DNA of 64,000 bases from Asaia bogorensis (GTDB taxonomy: Bacteria; Pseudomonadota; Alphaproteobacteria; Acetobacterales; Acetobacteraceae): NCBI GenBank assembly GCA_943333505.2, contig CALQTN020000006.1:1-64000 (forward strand), in the 5' to 3' direction. The notes under the pieces were generated by a model. The model worked only from the letters and a program-made list of their open reading frames with translations. It was not told where the DNA came from and ran no database searches. The position numbers and the translations under genes are program-made. Shown here piece by piece: positions 17,034 through 25,196 of this stretch; the stretch's first letter is position 1; each line of letters opens with the position of its first letter.

Positions 17034-18034
17034 CCGAAGCGCTTGCGCAGGCGGGGCAGGACTTCCTGGCCGTAGAGCTTGAGAAAGCGTGCCTGATCCG
17101 GCCCCGGCGCGTGGAACACCAGATGGTTGAAGCCCAGCCCGACATACCAGGCGATCTTCTCGACATGTTCTTCAGCGTCGTTCGAGACGATCCAGCGCTT
17201 GGCGGTGCGCTCCAGCGGCAATGCGTCGGCGAGCGCTTCCATCGCCACCGGGTCTTCCACCGTCATCTTTTCTTCCGGCGTCAAGGCAAGCGCGGCCCAA
17301 TGCTTGGTATCGTTCAGGGCGCGTTCCTTGTCGGTATCGAAGCTCACCTTGACCTCGATCATCCGGTCATATGGCATGCGTTTCGGTGCGCCGAGCGTCA
17401 GCCCCTCGGCGACATTGGGCAGCAGGGTTTCAGTGTAAAGCGTTTCCGCCTTGCCCGAGGTGCAGATGAAACCATCGCCCATCCGCCCGGCGTATTTCGC
17501 CACCATCGCACCAGCGCCGGCAACGTAGATCGGCACCGGGATTTTCGGCTTGTCGTAAATCGTGGCGGACTCGGTTTTGTAATAAGTGCCCTCGAAAGTC
17601 ACCCGATCCTCGGTCCACAGCTTGCGCATCAACGTCACAGCTTCGCGCATGCGGGCGAAGCGTTCCTTGAATTCCGGCCAGGGCTGGCCGGTGGACGGAA
17701 CCTCGTTCAAACCTTCGCCCGTGCCGATGCCCAGGATCACCCGGCCTTCGAACATCGCGCCCAGCGTGCCGAATGCGTGGGCGACGATTGACGGATGATA
17801 GCGGAAGGTCGGTGTCAGCACCGACGTGCCCATCACCACCCGCTTGGTCTTGGCGCCGAGCGCGCCGAGCCAGGTGAGTGAGAACGGCGCATGGCCATCG
17901 GTATGCTTCCAGGGCTGAAAATGGTCGCTGACAAAAACGCTGTCGAAGCCGCATTCTTCGGCCAGAACCGAGAAATCCAGCAGCTTGTTCGGCGCGAATT
18001 GTTCCGCCGACGCCTTGTATCCCAAAGTGAGCAC
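17030..18034 (-). CDS. F420-dependent glucose-6-phosphate dehydrogenase-like LLM oxidoreductase
   Basis: A 334-residue luciferase-like (LLM) TIM-barrel enzyme of the Fgd group. The N-terminus [19 protein letters not shown] near residue 40, [27 protein letters not shown] and [16 protein letters not shown] match F420-dependent G6P dehydrogenases and close relatives such as F420-dependent alcohol dehydrogenases. It would make reduced F420. The start is GTG 18034 with GGAGA six bases upstream. It leads the cof operon and overlaps cofE by ATGA. The exact sugar-phosphate or alcohol substrate is inferred. Confidence 0.87.
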   Translation of the reverse strand: MLTLGYKASAEQFAPNKLLDFSVLAEECGFDSVFVSDHFQPWKHTDGHAPFSLTWLGALGAKTKRVVMGTSVLTPTFRYHPSIVAHAFGTLGAMFEGRVILGIGTGEGLNEVPSTGQPWPEFKERFARMREAVTLMRKLWTEDRVTFEGTYYKTESATIYDKPKIPVPIYVAGAGAMVAKYAGRMGDGFICTSGKAETLYTETLLPNVAEGLTLGAPKRMPYDRMIEVKVSFDTDKERALNDTKHWAALALTPEEKMTVEDPVAMEALADALPLERTAKRWIVSNDAEEHVEKIAWYVGLGFNHLVFHAPGPDQARFLKLYGQEVLPRLRKRFG

Positions 18035-18109
18035 GTGATGTCTCCGTTGCCTGTTCCCGGTTAGTCTATAGGATCACGCCCAGGCGACAAAATCTGCGGG
18101 AGAGCAGCC

Positions 18110-19009
18110 ATGAAAATCGGCATCGGACTACCATTCGGCGACATTGGCGGCACACCGTCAATCGTGCGGGAATACGCCCAAACCGCCGAGGCGATGGGCT
18201 ACGACCATCTCTGCCTCACCGATCACGTGCTCGGGGTGAATGTCGCGAGCCGGCCAGATTGGGGCAATCGCAACACCTCGGCCGATTTCTTCCACGACCC
18301 GTTCGTGTTGATGGGCTTCCTCGCGGCCGCCACCAAAGTGATCGAGTTTTCCACCCAGGTGCTGATCCTGGCGCAGCGCCAGACCGTGCTGGTCGCCAAA
18401 CAGGCGGCGAGCGTGGATGTGCTGTCGGGCGGCGGGCGCCTGCGGCTCGGCGTGGGTATCGGCTGGAACGAGGCAGAATTCGTCGGCCTCAACGAAAACT
18501 TCCGCAATCGCGGCAAGCGGTCGGAAGAACAGGTTCAGGTCATGCAGGCGCTCTGGGCCGAACCGCATGTGACCTTCAATGGCCGCTACCACACCATTCC
18601 CGATGCCGGGATCAACCCGCTCCCGGTGGCCAAGCGCATCCCGGTCTGGTTCGGTGGGCATATGGAAGTGACCCTGCAGCGCATTGCCAAAATGGGCGAT
18701 GGCTGGATGATGCTGGCCCATCCGCCAGGGGCCGCGGCCGAGGCCGAATGGGACAAACTGCGCCGCATGGTCGAAGCCGAGGGCCGCGATCCGGCAAGCG
18801 TCGGGTTGGAGGTTTGGACGTCCGCCGGCGAAGGAACCCCGGATGAATGGCGCGCTGAGTTCAAGCAGTGGAAGGCGATGGGGGTCACCCATATCACCCT
18901 CAACAACACCTTCACCCGTGGGGTGCGGGCGCGCATCGCCGGGCGCACGATGCAGGCGCATCTGGACGCGATGCGGGCGTATTTCGATGCGGTGAAGGAT
19001 TTACGCTAG
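18110..19009 (+). CDS. LLM-class F420-dependent oxidoreductase
   Basis: A 299-residue luciferase-like monooxygenase-family protein. KIGIGLPFGDIGG opens the barrel, then LCLTDHVLG, STQVLILAQRQTVLVAKQAASVD, GRLRLGVGIGWNEAEF and IPVWFGGHM, the usual pattern of F420-linked LLM enzymes. It is transcribed divergently from the fgd-cof operon, with 75 bases between the start codons, so a shared control region is likely. The substrate is unknown; FMN rather than F420 is possible but less likely in this setting. The TAG stop opens a palindrome. Confidence 0.84.
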   Translation: MKIGIGLPFGDIGGTPSIVREYAQTAEAMGYDHLCLTDHVLGVNVASRPDWGNRNTSADFFHDPFVLMGFLAAATKVIEFSTQVLILAQRQTVLVAKQAASVDVLSGGGRLRLGVGIGWNEAEFVGLNENFRNRGKRSEEQVQVMQALWAEPHVTFNGRYHTIPDAGINPLPVAKRIPVWFGGHMEVTLQRIAKMGDGWMMLAHPPGAAAEAEWDKLRRMVEAEGRDPASVGLEVWTSAGEGTPDEWRAEFKQWKAMGVTHITLNNTFTRGVRARIAGRTMQAHLDAMRAYFDAVKDLR

Positions 19010-19176
19010 ATCGTCATCCGTTCAATCGGCTTCGATTGAACGGATAAAGATGATCGTGAAAATAAGACGCTAGATCGTCATCCGTCCAATCGGCTTCGAT
19101 TGAACGGATAAAGATGATTGTTAAAAATAGACTCTAGAGTGTGATGACCGCGCCTGTCAGCGGTCATCACACTCTA
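19009..19176. repeat. Three intergenic palindromes: type A twice, then type B
   Basis: Two type A copies (19009-19055 and 19073-19119; GATCGTCATCCGTTCAATC and near-complement) are joined by a GTGAAAATAAGACGCTA linker. A type B hairpin follows (19135-19176; TAGAGTGTGATGACCGC, loop GCCTGTCA, exact complement). They lie between convergent genes whose TAG stops form the outer bases at both ends. They probably act as a bidirectional terminator, or as mobile palindromes used as one. Confidence 0.8.
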
Positions 19177-20196
19177 AGCAGCTCGCGCCTGCAAAGCCGC
19201 AACCGCCTGCCCAACAATCTCCTCAATCACCGCGGCAACGGTCATCACCGAATTCACCATCCCGATCGATTGCCCGGCCATCACCGACCCGTTCTCGACA
19301 TCGCCATCGACCACCGCCCGCCGCAGCGCGCCGGCCCAGAAATGTTCGATCTCAAGCTGGGCGGCTTCCTTGGTCAGTTCGCCCGCCTGAAAGCGCGCGG
19401 CAGTTGCGGCCTGATGGCGCAGAAACTGCTTAGTGCCTTCGTTGACCAACCCGCGCACCGGGATCACCGGGAAACGCTCATCCAACTGGATTGACGGCAG
19501 GGCGTCGCGCGCATTGCCGCGCACGAAGGCCTGCTTGAAGTTCGGATGGGCAATGCTTTCCACCGTCGCCGCGAAGCGTGTGCCAAGCTGCGCGCCCGAC
19601 GCACCCATTTCCAGATACGACAAAATCGCCTCGCCGCGCCCGAGGCCACCGGCCACGAACACCGGCACGTCCTTCAGATGCGGCAAAATCTCCTGCGCCA
19701 GCACGGTCAGCGATACCGGGCCGATATGGCCGCCGGCTTCGCTGCCCTCGATCACGATCGCATCGGCGCCGGATCGCACCAGCCGCTTGGCCAAAACCAG
19801 TGCCGGCGCGAACGCAATCAGTTTCGCCCCGCCATCCTTCACCGCCCGTACTGCGCCACCCGGCGGAATGCCGCCGGCCAGCACCACGTGCCCGACTTTC
19901 GCCGCCAGACACACCTGCACCAGATCATCCAGCTGCGGGTGCATGGTGATCAAATTCACCCCGAATGGCTTTTTCGTCATCGCCTGGGTCGCCGCGATTT
20001 CGGCCTCCAGCAGCGCGGGCGACATGGCCCCGCACGCGATCACCCCGAAGCCACCCGCATTCGATATCGCCGACACCAGATGCCGCTCGCTCACCCAGCT
20101 CATCGCGCCGCCCATCAGGGCAATCTCGGTGCCGAGGAACGCTGTCCCCCGTGCCCAGAGCCGGTCGAGTTGCGTCCGTGCGTCGGCGTCGGTCAT
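19174..20196 (-). CDS. Nitronate monooxygenase family flavoprotein (NMO/FabK-like)
   Basis: A 340-residue TIM-barrel FMN enzyme. Seen are the N-terminal GGAMSWVSERHLVSAISNAGGFGVIA, NLITMHPQLDD, VIEGSEAGGHIG and VFVAGGLGRGEAI with QLGTRFAAT, the FMN phosphate site. Members oxidise alkyl nitronates (for example propionate 3-nitronate) or act as enoyl-ACP reductases, and the two are hard to separate by eye. It overlaps the lysC stop by ATGA, so it is co-translated with aspartokinase, an association without an obvious metabolic reason. Confidence 0.85.
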   Translation of the reverse strand: MTDADARTQLDRLWARGTAFLGTEIALMGGAMSWVSERHLVSAISNAGGFGVIACGAMSPALLEAEIAATQAMTKKPFGVNLITMHPQLDDLVQVCLAAKVGHVVLAGGIPPGGAVRAVKDGGAKLIAFAPALVLAKRLVRSGADAIVIEGSEAGGHIGPVSLTVLAQEILPHLKDVPVFVAGGLGRGEAILSYLEMGASGAQLGTRFAATVESIAHPNFKQAFVRGNARDALPSIQLDERFPVIPVRGLVNEGTKQFLRHQAATAARFQAGELTKEAAQLEIEHFWAGALRRAVVDGDVENGSVMAGQSIGMVNSVMTVAAVIEEIVGQAVAALQARAA

Positions 20197-21431
20197 GCGG
20201 CGTCCAATCCATAAGCAGTGTGCAAGGCGCGCACCGCGAGTTCGGTATAATCCGCCGCGATCAATACCGACACCTTGATTTCACTCGTCGAGATCACCTG
20301 GATGTTGATCCCGCGTTCGGCCAGCGCCTTGAACATCGTGCTGGCAACGCCGGCATGGCTGCGCATGCCGGTGCCGACAACGCTGATTTTCGCCACATCG
20401 GCGTCCGCCAGAATTTCGGCAAACCCGATCGTTGCGATATGCGCATCGAGCACCGCCCGCGCGCGCGGCAGATCGGCGCGCCCGACGGTGAACGTCATGT
20501 CCGTCGTGCCATCAGCAGATACGTTCTGTACGATCATATCCACATTGACCCCGCCATCCGACAGCGGCCCGAAAATCGCCGCCGCAATGCCGGGCCGGTC
20601 TGGCACCCGCCGCACGGTGATTTTCGCTTCGTCGCGCGAATATGCGATGCCGGAGACGATTGCCTGTTCCATGATCTCGTCCTCATCCACCACCAAAGTG
20701 CCGGGCAGATCGCTGCCCAGCAGAGTATTATCGGCAAAACTCGACAGCACCTGCACCCGCACCCGCTGCTTCATCGCGAGCTCAACCGAACGGGTCTGCA
20801 GCACCTTGGCGCCAACCGACGCGAGCTCCAGCATTTCCTCATACGCGATTTTTGCCAGCTTGCGGGCTTTCGGCACCATGCGCGGGTCGGTCGTATAAAC
20901 CCCGTCCACATCGGTATAAATATCGCACCGATCGGCCTGCATCGCCGCCGCAAGCGCGACTGCCGATGTGTCCGAGCCGCCGCGCCCCAAGGTCGTCACC
21001 CGGTTATCCGGCCCGACGCCCTGGAAGCCGGCAATCACCGGGACCTGGCCGATCTGCATCCGCGCAATCAGGGTCGCGCCGTCGATTTCTTCAATCCGCG
21101 CCTTGCCGTGCGCGTTGTCGGTCTTCAGCGCAATCTGCCAGCCCTGCCAGGACCGCGCATCGACGCCAATTTCCTGCAACGCGATCGCCACTAACCCGGC
21201 GGTCACCTGCTCCCCGGTCGCCACCACCGCGTCATATTCCCGCGCATCATGCAGCGGCGACAGATCGGTGCAGTATTTCACCAGCGCATTGGTCACCCCC
21301 GCCATGGCCGAAACCACGACAGCGACCTCATTGCCGGCATCGACCTCCCGCTTGACGCGGGCTGCGACGTTCCTGATCCGATCGAGATCTGCGACGGATG
21401 TTCCGCCAAACTTCATCACTATGCGGGCCAT
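20193..21431 (-). CDS. lysC: Aspartate kinase
   Basis: A 412-residue cytoplasmic aspartokinase that phosphorylates L-aspartate in the first step to Lys, Met, Thr and diaminopimelate. The kinase domain opens with MARIVMKFGGTSVADLDR and contains GRGGSDTSAVALAAAMQAD and TDVDGVYTTDPRM. Two C-terminal ACT regions follow from about residue 265 (AKITVRRVPDRPGIAAAIF and KISVVGTGMRSHAGVAS), implying feedback control by Lys and/or Thr. Its length fits the monofunctional enzyme. It starts a two-gene unit with the nitronate monooxygenase. Confidence 0.95.
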   Translation of the reverse strand: MARIVMKFGGTSVADLDRIRNVAARVKREVDAGNEVAVVVSAMAGVTNALVKYCTDLSPLHDAREYDAVVATGEQVTAGLVAIALQEIGVDARSWQGWQIALKTDNAHGKARIEEIDGATLIARMQIGQVPVIAGFQGVGPDNRVTTLGRGGSDTSAVALAAAMQADRCDIYTDVDGVYTTDPRMVPKARKLAKIAYEEMLELASVGAKVLQTRSVELAMKQRVRVQVLSSFADNTLLGSDLPGTLVVDEDEIMEQAIVSGIAYSRDEAKITVRRVPDRPGIAAAIFGPLSDGGVNVDMIVQNVSADGTTDMTFTVGRADLPRARAVLDAHIATIGFAEILADADVAKISVVGTGMRSHAGVASTMFKALAERGINIQVISTSEIKVSVLIAADYTELAVRALHTAYGLDAA

Positions 21432-21496
21432 GGTATCTCAAGCTTGCGTGAAAGATGTGGGCGGCACACATACTGGCCTGAACCGGAGTGGGCAAC

Positions 21497-22195
21497 ATGC
21501 AAGCCGTGCAGCACCTGAGCGTCTCGCCTGACGAAATCGCGCGTTTCGACGCGCTGGCGGATCAGTGGTGGGACCCGCAAGGCCCGATGCGCCCGCTCCA
21601 CGCGATGAACCCGGCCCGCATCGGATGGCTCAACCGGCATATCCCGGGCCCGACCCGCATTCTCGACGTCGGCTGCGGCGCCGGTCTTGCCACTGAAGCC
21701 CTGGCCCAACTGGGCCACGACGTCACCGGCATCGACGCCGCCCCCGCCGCCATCGCCGCCGCCCGCGCCCATGCCCATGCTGGCGAATTGCCGATCACCT
21801 ACCGAACCAACCTCGCCGAAGACCTGCTCTCCGAGGGCCTACGCTTCCCGGTGATCACCGCCCTCGAAGTGATCGAACACGTCCCCGACCCGGCCGGCTT
21901 CCTCGCCACTCTGTCAGCCCTGCTCGAACCTGGCGGCCTTCTGATTGTCTCCACCCTGAACCGCACCAGGCGCGCCTGGCTGGTCGCCATCCTTGGCGCC
22001 GAATACATCGCCCGCTTGCTGCCAACCGGGACGCATGACTGGACCAAGTTCCTTTCCCCAGCGGAATTATCCGCCCTGGCACGGGGGGCGGGCCTCGCCT
22101 GCATCGATGTCGCCGGGTTGCAGCCGGGGATCGGCGGATGGCGGGCGACGCGTGATACGTCGATCAACTACATCGCAGCGTTCAGAGGGGCTTGA
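21497..22195 (+). CDS. ubiG: Ubiquinone biosynthesis O-methyltransferase UbiG
   Basis: A 232-residue class I SAM methyltransferase performing both O-methylations in ubiquinone synthesis. DQWWDPQGPMRPLHAMNPARIGW is the UbiG-specific N-terminal block; ILDVGCGAGLATEALAQ is motif I, and ALEVIEHVPDP and HDWTKFLSPAEL follow. ATG 21497 lies 8 bases after GGAG; a GTG at 21488 is also in frame but overlaps that site. It is divergent from lysC, a neighbour often seen in alphaproteobacteria. Confidence 0.94.
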   Translation: MQAVQHLSVSPDEIARFDALADQWWDPQGPMRPLHAMNPARIGWLNRHIPGPTRILDVGCGAGLATEALAQLGHDVTGIDAAPAAIAAARAHAHAGELPITYRTNLAEDLLSEGLRFPVITALEVIEHVPDPAGFLATLSALLEPGGLLIVSTLNRTRRAWLVAILGAEYIARLLPTGTHDWTKFLSPAELSALARGAGLACIDVAGLQPGIGGWRATRDTSINYIAAFRGA

Positions 22196-22229
22196 CGGCA
22201 ACCCCTCCTTTGGCCTTTGCCGATCTGCC

Positions 22230-23120
22230 TTACTTCGCCCCCTCAAACGCGTACCCATCGCCCTGCTTGCGTACATAGCCGCAATAAGGGTCGCCAAAAT
22301 GCATCGGCATAATCAGCGCATTACGCTCCGCCGCCCGTGCCAGCACCTTAGCGCGCGACTCCAACGCCTGCCCGGCCCGCAATACGTAACGATCATTCCA
22401 ATGCGGATTGGCGACCTGGATCGGTGAGTGCATCGTGTCGGTAGAAAAATAGCCTTCCTCACCGTTCGAGCGCAGCCGGAACGCCAGCATGCCCGGGGCA
22501 TGGCCGGACACGTCTTCCCCCAGCAGGCAGCCGGCGACTTCCTGGCCGTCCTCGATGAAATCAACCAGCCCGGCATCGAGCACCGGCATTACGGAATCGG
22601 CAAAGCTCCCGGCCTGAACCATCTTGTCGCCGCCATCATATTCGGCTTTCCAATGATCGAATTCGACCCGCGGCATCAGATAGCGCGCATTCGGAAACGC
22701 CGGCACCCAGCGCCCATCCTGCAAGACCGTGTTGCCGCCGACATGATCGGTGTGCAGATGGGTATGCACCACATGCGTCACCTTGTCGGCCGGCGCACCG
22801 GCCGCTTCCAGCCACGGGATCAGCAGCGTGTTCAACTGGTTCATCCGGGGTGCGGCGCGATCCTTGAAATTGCCCACCCCGGTATCGATCAGGATGATGT
22901 TACCGCCGGCATGCACCACCCAGATCTGGATGGTGACAATGAAACGATCCATCGCCGGCACGTAATGGTTGGGCGCCAGCCACGCCGCGTTCGCCGCAAT
23001 CGACGCATCGCGCTCGGCCTTGGAAATCTCGGGGAACAGAAATTCTGGCGGATGGGTCGGGCCAGAATATTCAACAACGTTGGTAACGCGTGCGTCACCG
23101 ATCATGCGGCTGCGGATCAT
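22230..23120 (-). CDS. MBL-fold metallo-hydrolase
   Basis: A 296-residue metallo-beta-lactamase-fold hydrolase. The zinc motif is VVHTHLHTDHVGG (near residue 115), with GHAPGM, the bridging Asp in YFSTDTMHSP and the C-terminal His in MPMHFGDPYC. This layout resembles quorum-quenching lactonases and similar esterases, but the substrate is unknown. It is unlike the second MBL gene at 56971 in detail. It is followed 3 bases upstream by the glutathione transferase gene in the same direction, so the two are probably co-transcribed. Confidence 0.82.
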   Translation of the reverse strand: MIRSRMIGDARVTNVVEYSGPTHPPEFLFPEISKAERDASIAANAAWLAPNHYVPAMDRFIVTIQIWVVHAGGNIILIDTGVGNFKDRAAPRMNQLNTLLIPWLEAAGAPADKVTHVVHTHLHTDHVGGNTVLQDGRWVPAFPNARYLMPRVEFDHWKAEYDGGDKMVQAGSFADSVMPVLDAGLVDFIEDGQEVAGCLLGEDVSGHAPGMLAFRLRSNGEEGYFSTDTMHSPIQVANPHWNDRYVLRAGQALESRAKVLARAAERNALIMPMHFGDPYCGYVRKQGDGYAFEGAK

Positions 23121-23123
23121 GGT

Positions 23124-23747
23124 TTAGCCTTCAGCAAATGTGGTGGCGATAACAGACGGGCGGGCGCAGAACCCGGCATGCCACGCGGCAAGCTGCGGAT
23201 GTCCATCGCGCCAAGCTTCGACCGCGAACCGGAAATCGAGGTAGCACAGCGCCACCCCGATCGCGATATGGCCGATATTGAACCTGGCCGCGACCAGCGC
23301 CGGCGCCTCGGCTTCGAGCGCCGGGATGCAGGCGTGGATTTTTCCCGCCCATAATTCCAGATGCGGCACTGATTGCAATTCCGCCGGGCGTAGCCGTTCC
23401 AACAGGCGCAGCAGCGACACGTCCAGCATCCCGCTGCCGAGCGCCTGCCAGCGCAACGCCGTCATCCGGGCAGCGCCGGTGGCAGGAAACAAACCCGTGC
23501 CGCCCAGCCCGTCGAGATATTCGCAGATCACCGGCGAGTCATACAGAACCCCAACATCCGGGGTCCGCAATGTCGGGATTTTGCCCAGCGGATTTTCGGT
23601 CATCAGCGGCAAATGCGGCACCACCCCGCCAACCACGGTGCGCACGCAGTCGAGCCGATCGGCCAAGCCTGCCTCGTGCGCAACCACCAAGACCTTGCGC
23701 ACATAAGGCGAGCGCGGCGACCAGTGCAGCAGCATTTTGTCGGTCAT
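23124..23747 (-). CDS. Glutathione S-transferase family protein
   Basis: A 207-residue GST. The N-terminal thioredoxin-like domain has LLHWSPRSPYVRKVLVVAHEAGL, where the Ser/Pro pair marks the glutathione site, the cis-Pro segment GKIPTLRTPD, and DSPVICEYLDGL. A helical C-terminal domain follows (about residues 90-207). GGAGG lies 8 bases before ATG 23747, which is preferred over the longer reading. It lies immediately upstream of, and in line with, the MBL hydrolase gene and may form a detoxification pair with it. The substrate is unknown. Confidence 0.84.
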   Translation of the reverse strand: MTDKMLLHWSPRSPYVRKVLVVAHEAGLADRLDCVRTVVGGVVPHLPLMTENPLGKIPTLRTPDVGVLYDSPVICEYLDGLGGTGLFPATGAARMTALRWQALGSGMLDVSLLRLLERLRPAELQSVPHLELWAGKIHACIPALEAEAPALVAARFNIGHIAIGVALCYLDFRFAVEAWRDGHPQLAAWHAGFCARPSVIATTFAEG

Positions 23748-23834
23748 ATTGGCAAATCCTCCATTCCGCATGTTGGCATCCAGGCGGTTGCGGGGCTAGC
23801 CTCTGTCCGGGACCGGAAACGACAGGAAATTTGT

Positions 23835-24509
23835 ATGGCGATCGACAAGCGCATCACCTCCGCCAGCGAGGCGATGCAGGGCATCAAGGACGGCGCGACC
23901 ATCATGCTGTCGGGCTTCGGCGGCTCTGGCTTTGCCAACACGCTGATCACCGCCCTGCGCGATCTCGGGTTGCGCGACCTGACCGTGGTTGCCAACTCCG
24001 CCACCCATCCTTTGGCCAAGACGCAAATCCTGATCGAGGCCAAGCAGGTCCGCAAAGTGATTTGTTCCGCCGCACGCGGGCGCGGCAAGGATTTGTCGGC
24101 GTTCGAGGAACAGTGGAAAGCCGGCACAATCGAACTCGAAGTGCTGCCGCAAGGCACCTTCGCCGAACGTATCCGGGCGGGCGGCGCCGGCATTCCGGCC
24201 TTCTACACGCCTTCAGGCGCCGGCACCGATCTGGCAAATGGCAAGGAAATCCGCCGCTTCAACGGGCGCGACTACGTGCTGGAAACCGCGATCGAGGCCG
24301 ACCTTACCCTGATCCGCGGCGATATCGGCGATCGCTTCGGCAACCTCACCTTTCGCGGCAGCCAGGCCAATTTCGGCCCGGCGATGGCAACCGCCGCCAA
24401 ACTGGTCATTGCCGAGGTGTTCACCGCCCAGGAAGCCCCCATCCCACCCGACCGGGTGATGCTGCCGGGCGTATTTGTCGATCATGTCCTGGCCGTGGGG
24501 AGCCGTTAG
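23835..24509 (+). CDS. 3-oxoacid CoA-transferase, subunit A
   Basis: A 224-residue alpha subunit of a class I CoA-transferase (PcaI/ScoA/AtoD type). GATIMLSGFGGSGFANTLITAL is the glycine-rich CoA-binding loop. The C-terminal part NLTFRGSQANFGPAMATAAK is characteristic. The start ATG 23835 was chosen because the family N-terminus (MAIDKRITSASEAM) begins there. The stop codon abuts the ATG of subunit B. Acceptor acids could be 3-oxoadipate, acetoacetate or another oxoacid; the downstream genes do not settle which. Confidence 0.9.
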   Translation: MAIDKRITSASEAMQGIKDGATIMLSGFGGSGFANTLITALRDLGLRDLTVVANSATHPLAKTQILIEAKQVRKVICSAARGRGKDLSAFEEQWKAGTIELEVLPQGTFAERIRAGGAGIPAFYTPSGAGTDLANGKEIRRFNGRDYVLETAIEADLTLIRGDIGDRFGNLTFRGSQANFGPAMATAAKLVIAEVFTAQEAPIPPDRVMLPGVFVDHVLAVGSR

Positions 24510-25193
24510 ATGAAAAAGCTCAATCGCCAGCAGATGGCGTGGCGCGCCGCCCAGGATCTGCATGAAGGCATGCTGGTCAATCTCGGCCTCGGCATGCCGG
24601 TCGCCTGCAGCCAATACGTGCCGCACGGGCGGGAAATCGTTTTCCAGTCGGAAAACGGCATCATTGGCGCCGGGCCACTGGCCGGCAAGAATGCGGCGGA
24701 CCCCGATCTGGTCGATGCCGGCAGCCGGCAGATTACCGTGGCAATTGGTGGGGTGGTGATCGATTCGGTCGCATCCTTCGCCATGATCCGCGGCGGGCAT
24801 ATCGATGTCACCCTGCTCGGCGCGTTTGAGGTCGCAACCAATGGCGATCTGGCCAACTGGGACAGCCGCATGCCCGATAAGGGGCCGCTGGTCGGCGGCG
24901 CCATGGATCTGGCCGCCTCGGCAAAAGCCGTCTGGGTCATCATGGAGCACACCACGCGCAAGGGTGGTCCGCGTCTGCTCGATAAATGCACCCTGCCGCT
25001 GACCGCGCCGACCTGCGTCAAGCGGGTCTACACCGATCTCGCGGTGCTGTCGGTCGGGCCGGATGGCTTCACCGTCCACGAGATCATTCCCGGCATGTCG
25101 CAGGCGGACCTGCAGGCGGTCACGGGCGCAAAATTGAATTTCGCCCCGGATTGCGGCGTGATCAACGCCCCAGACCTCGCGGACGAGGAATAA
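24510..25193 (+). CDS. 3-oxoacid CoA-transferase, subunit B
   Basis: A 227-residue beta subunit holding the catalytic glutamate in FQSENGIIGAGP (near residue 51), the E that carries the CoA thioester intermediate. GGHIDVTLLGAFEVATNGDLANW and CTLPLTAPTCVKRVYTDLAVL are further family marks. It forms an alpha2beta2-type enzyme with the preceding gene, whose TAG is immediately followed by this ATG. It is followed after 3 bases by the alpha/beta hydrolase gene. Confidence 0.92.
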   Translation: MKKLNRQQMAWRAAQDLHEGMLVNLGLGMPVACSQYVPHGREIVFQSENGIIGAGPLAGKNAADPDLVDAGSRQITVAIGGVVIDSVASFAMIRGGHIDVTLLGAFEVATNGDLANWDSRMPDKGPLVGGAMDLAASAKAVWVIMEHTTRKGGPRLLDKCTLPLTAPTCVKRVYTDLAVLSVGPDGFTVHEIIPGMSQADLQAVTGAKLNFAPDCGVINAPDLADEE

Positions 25194-25196
25194 GTG

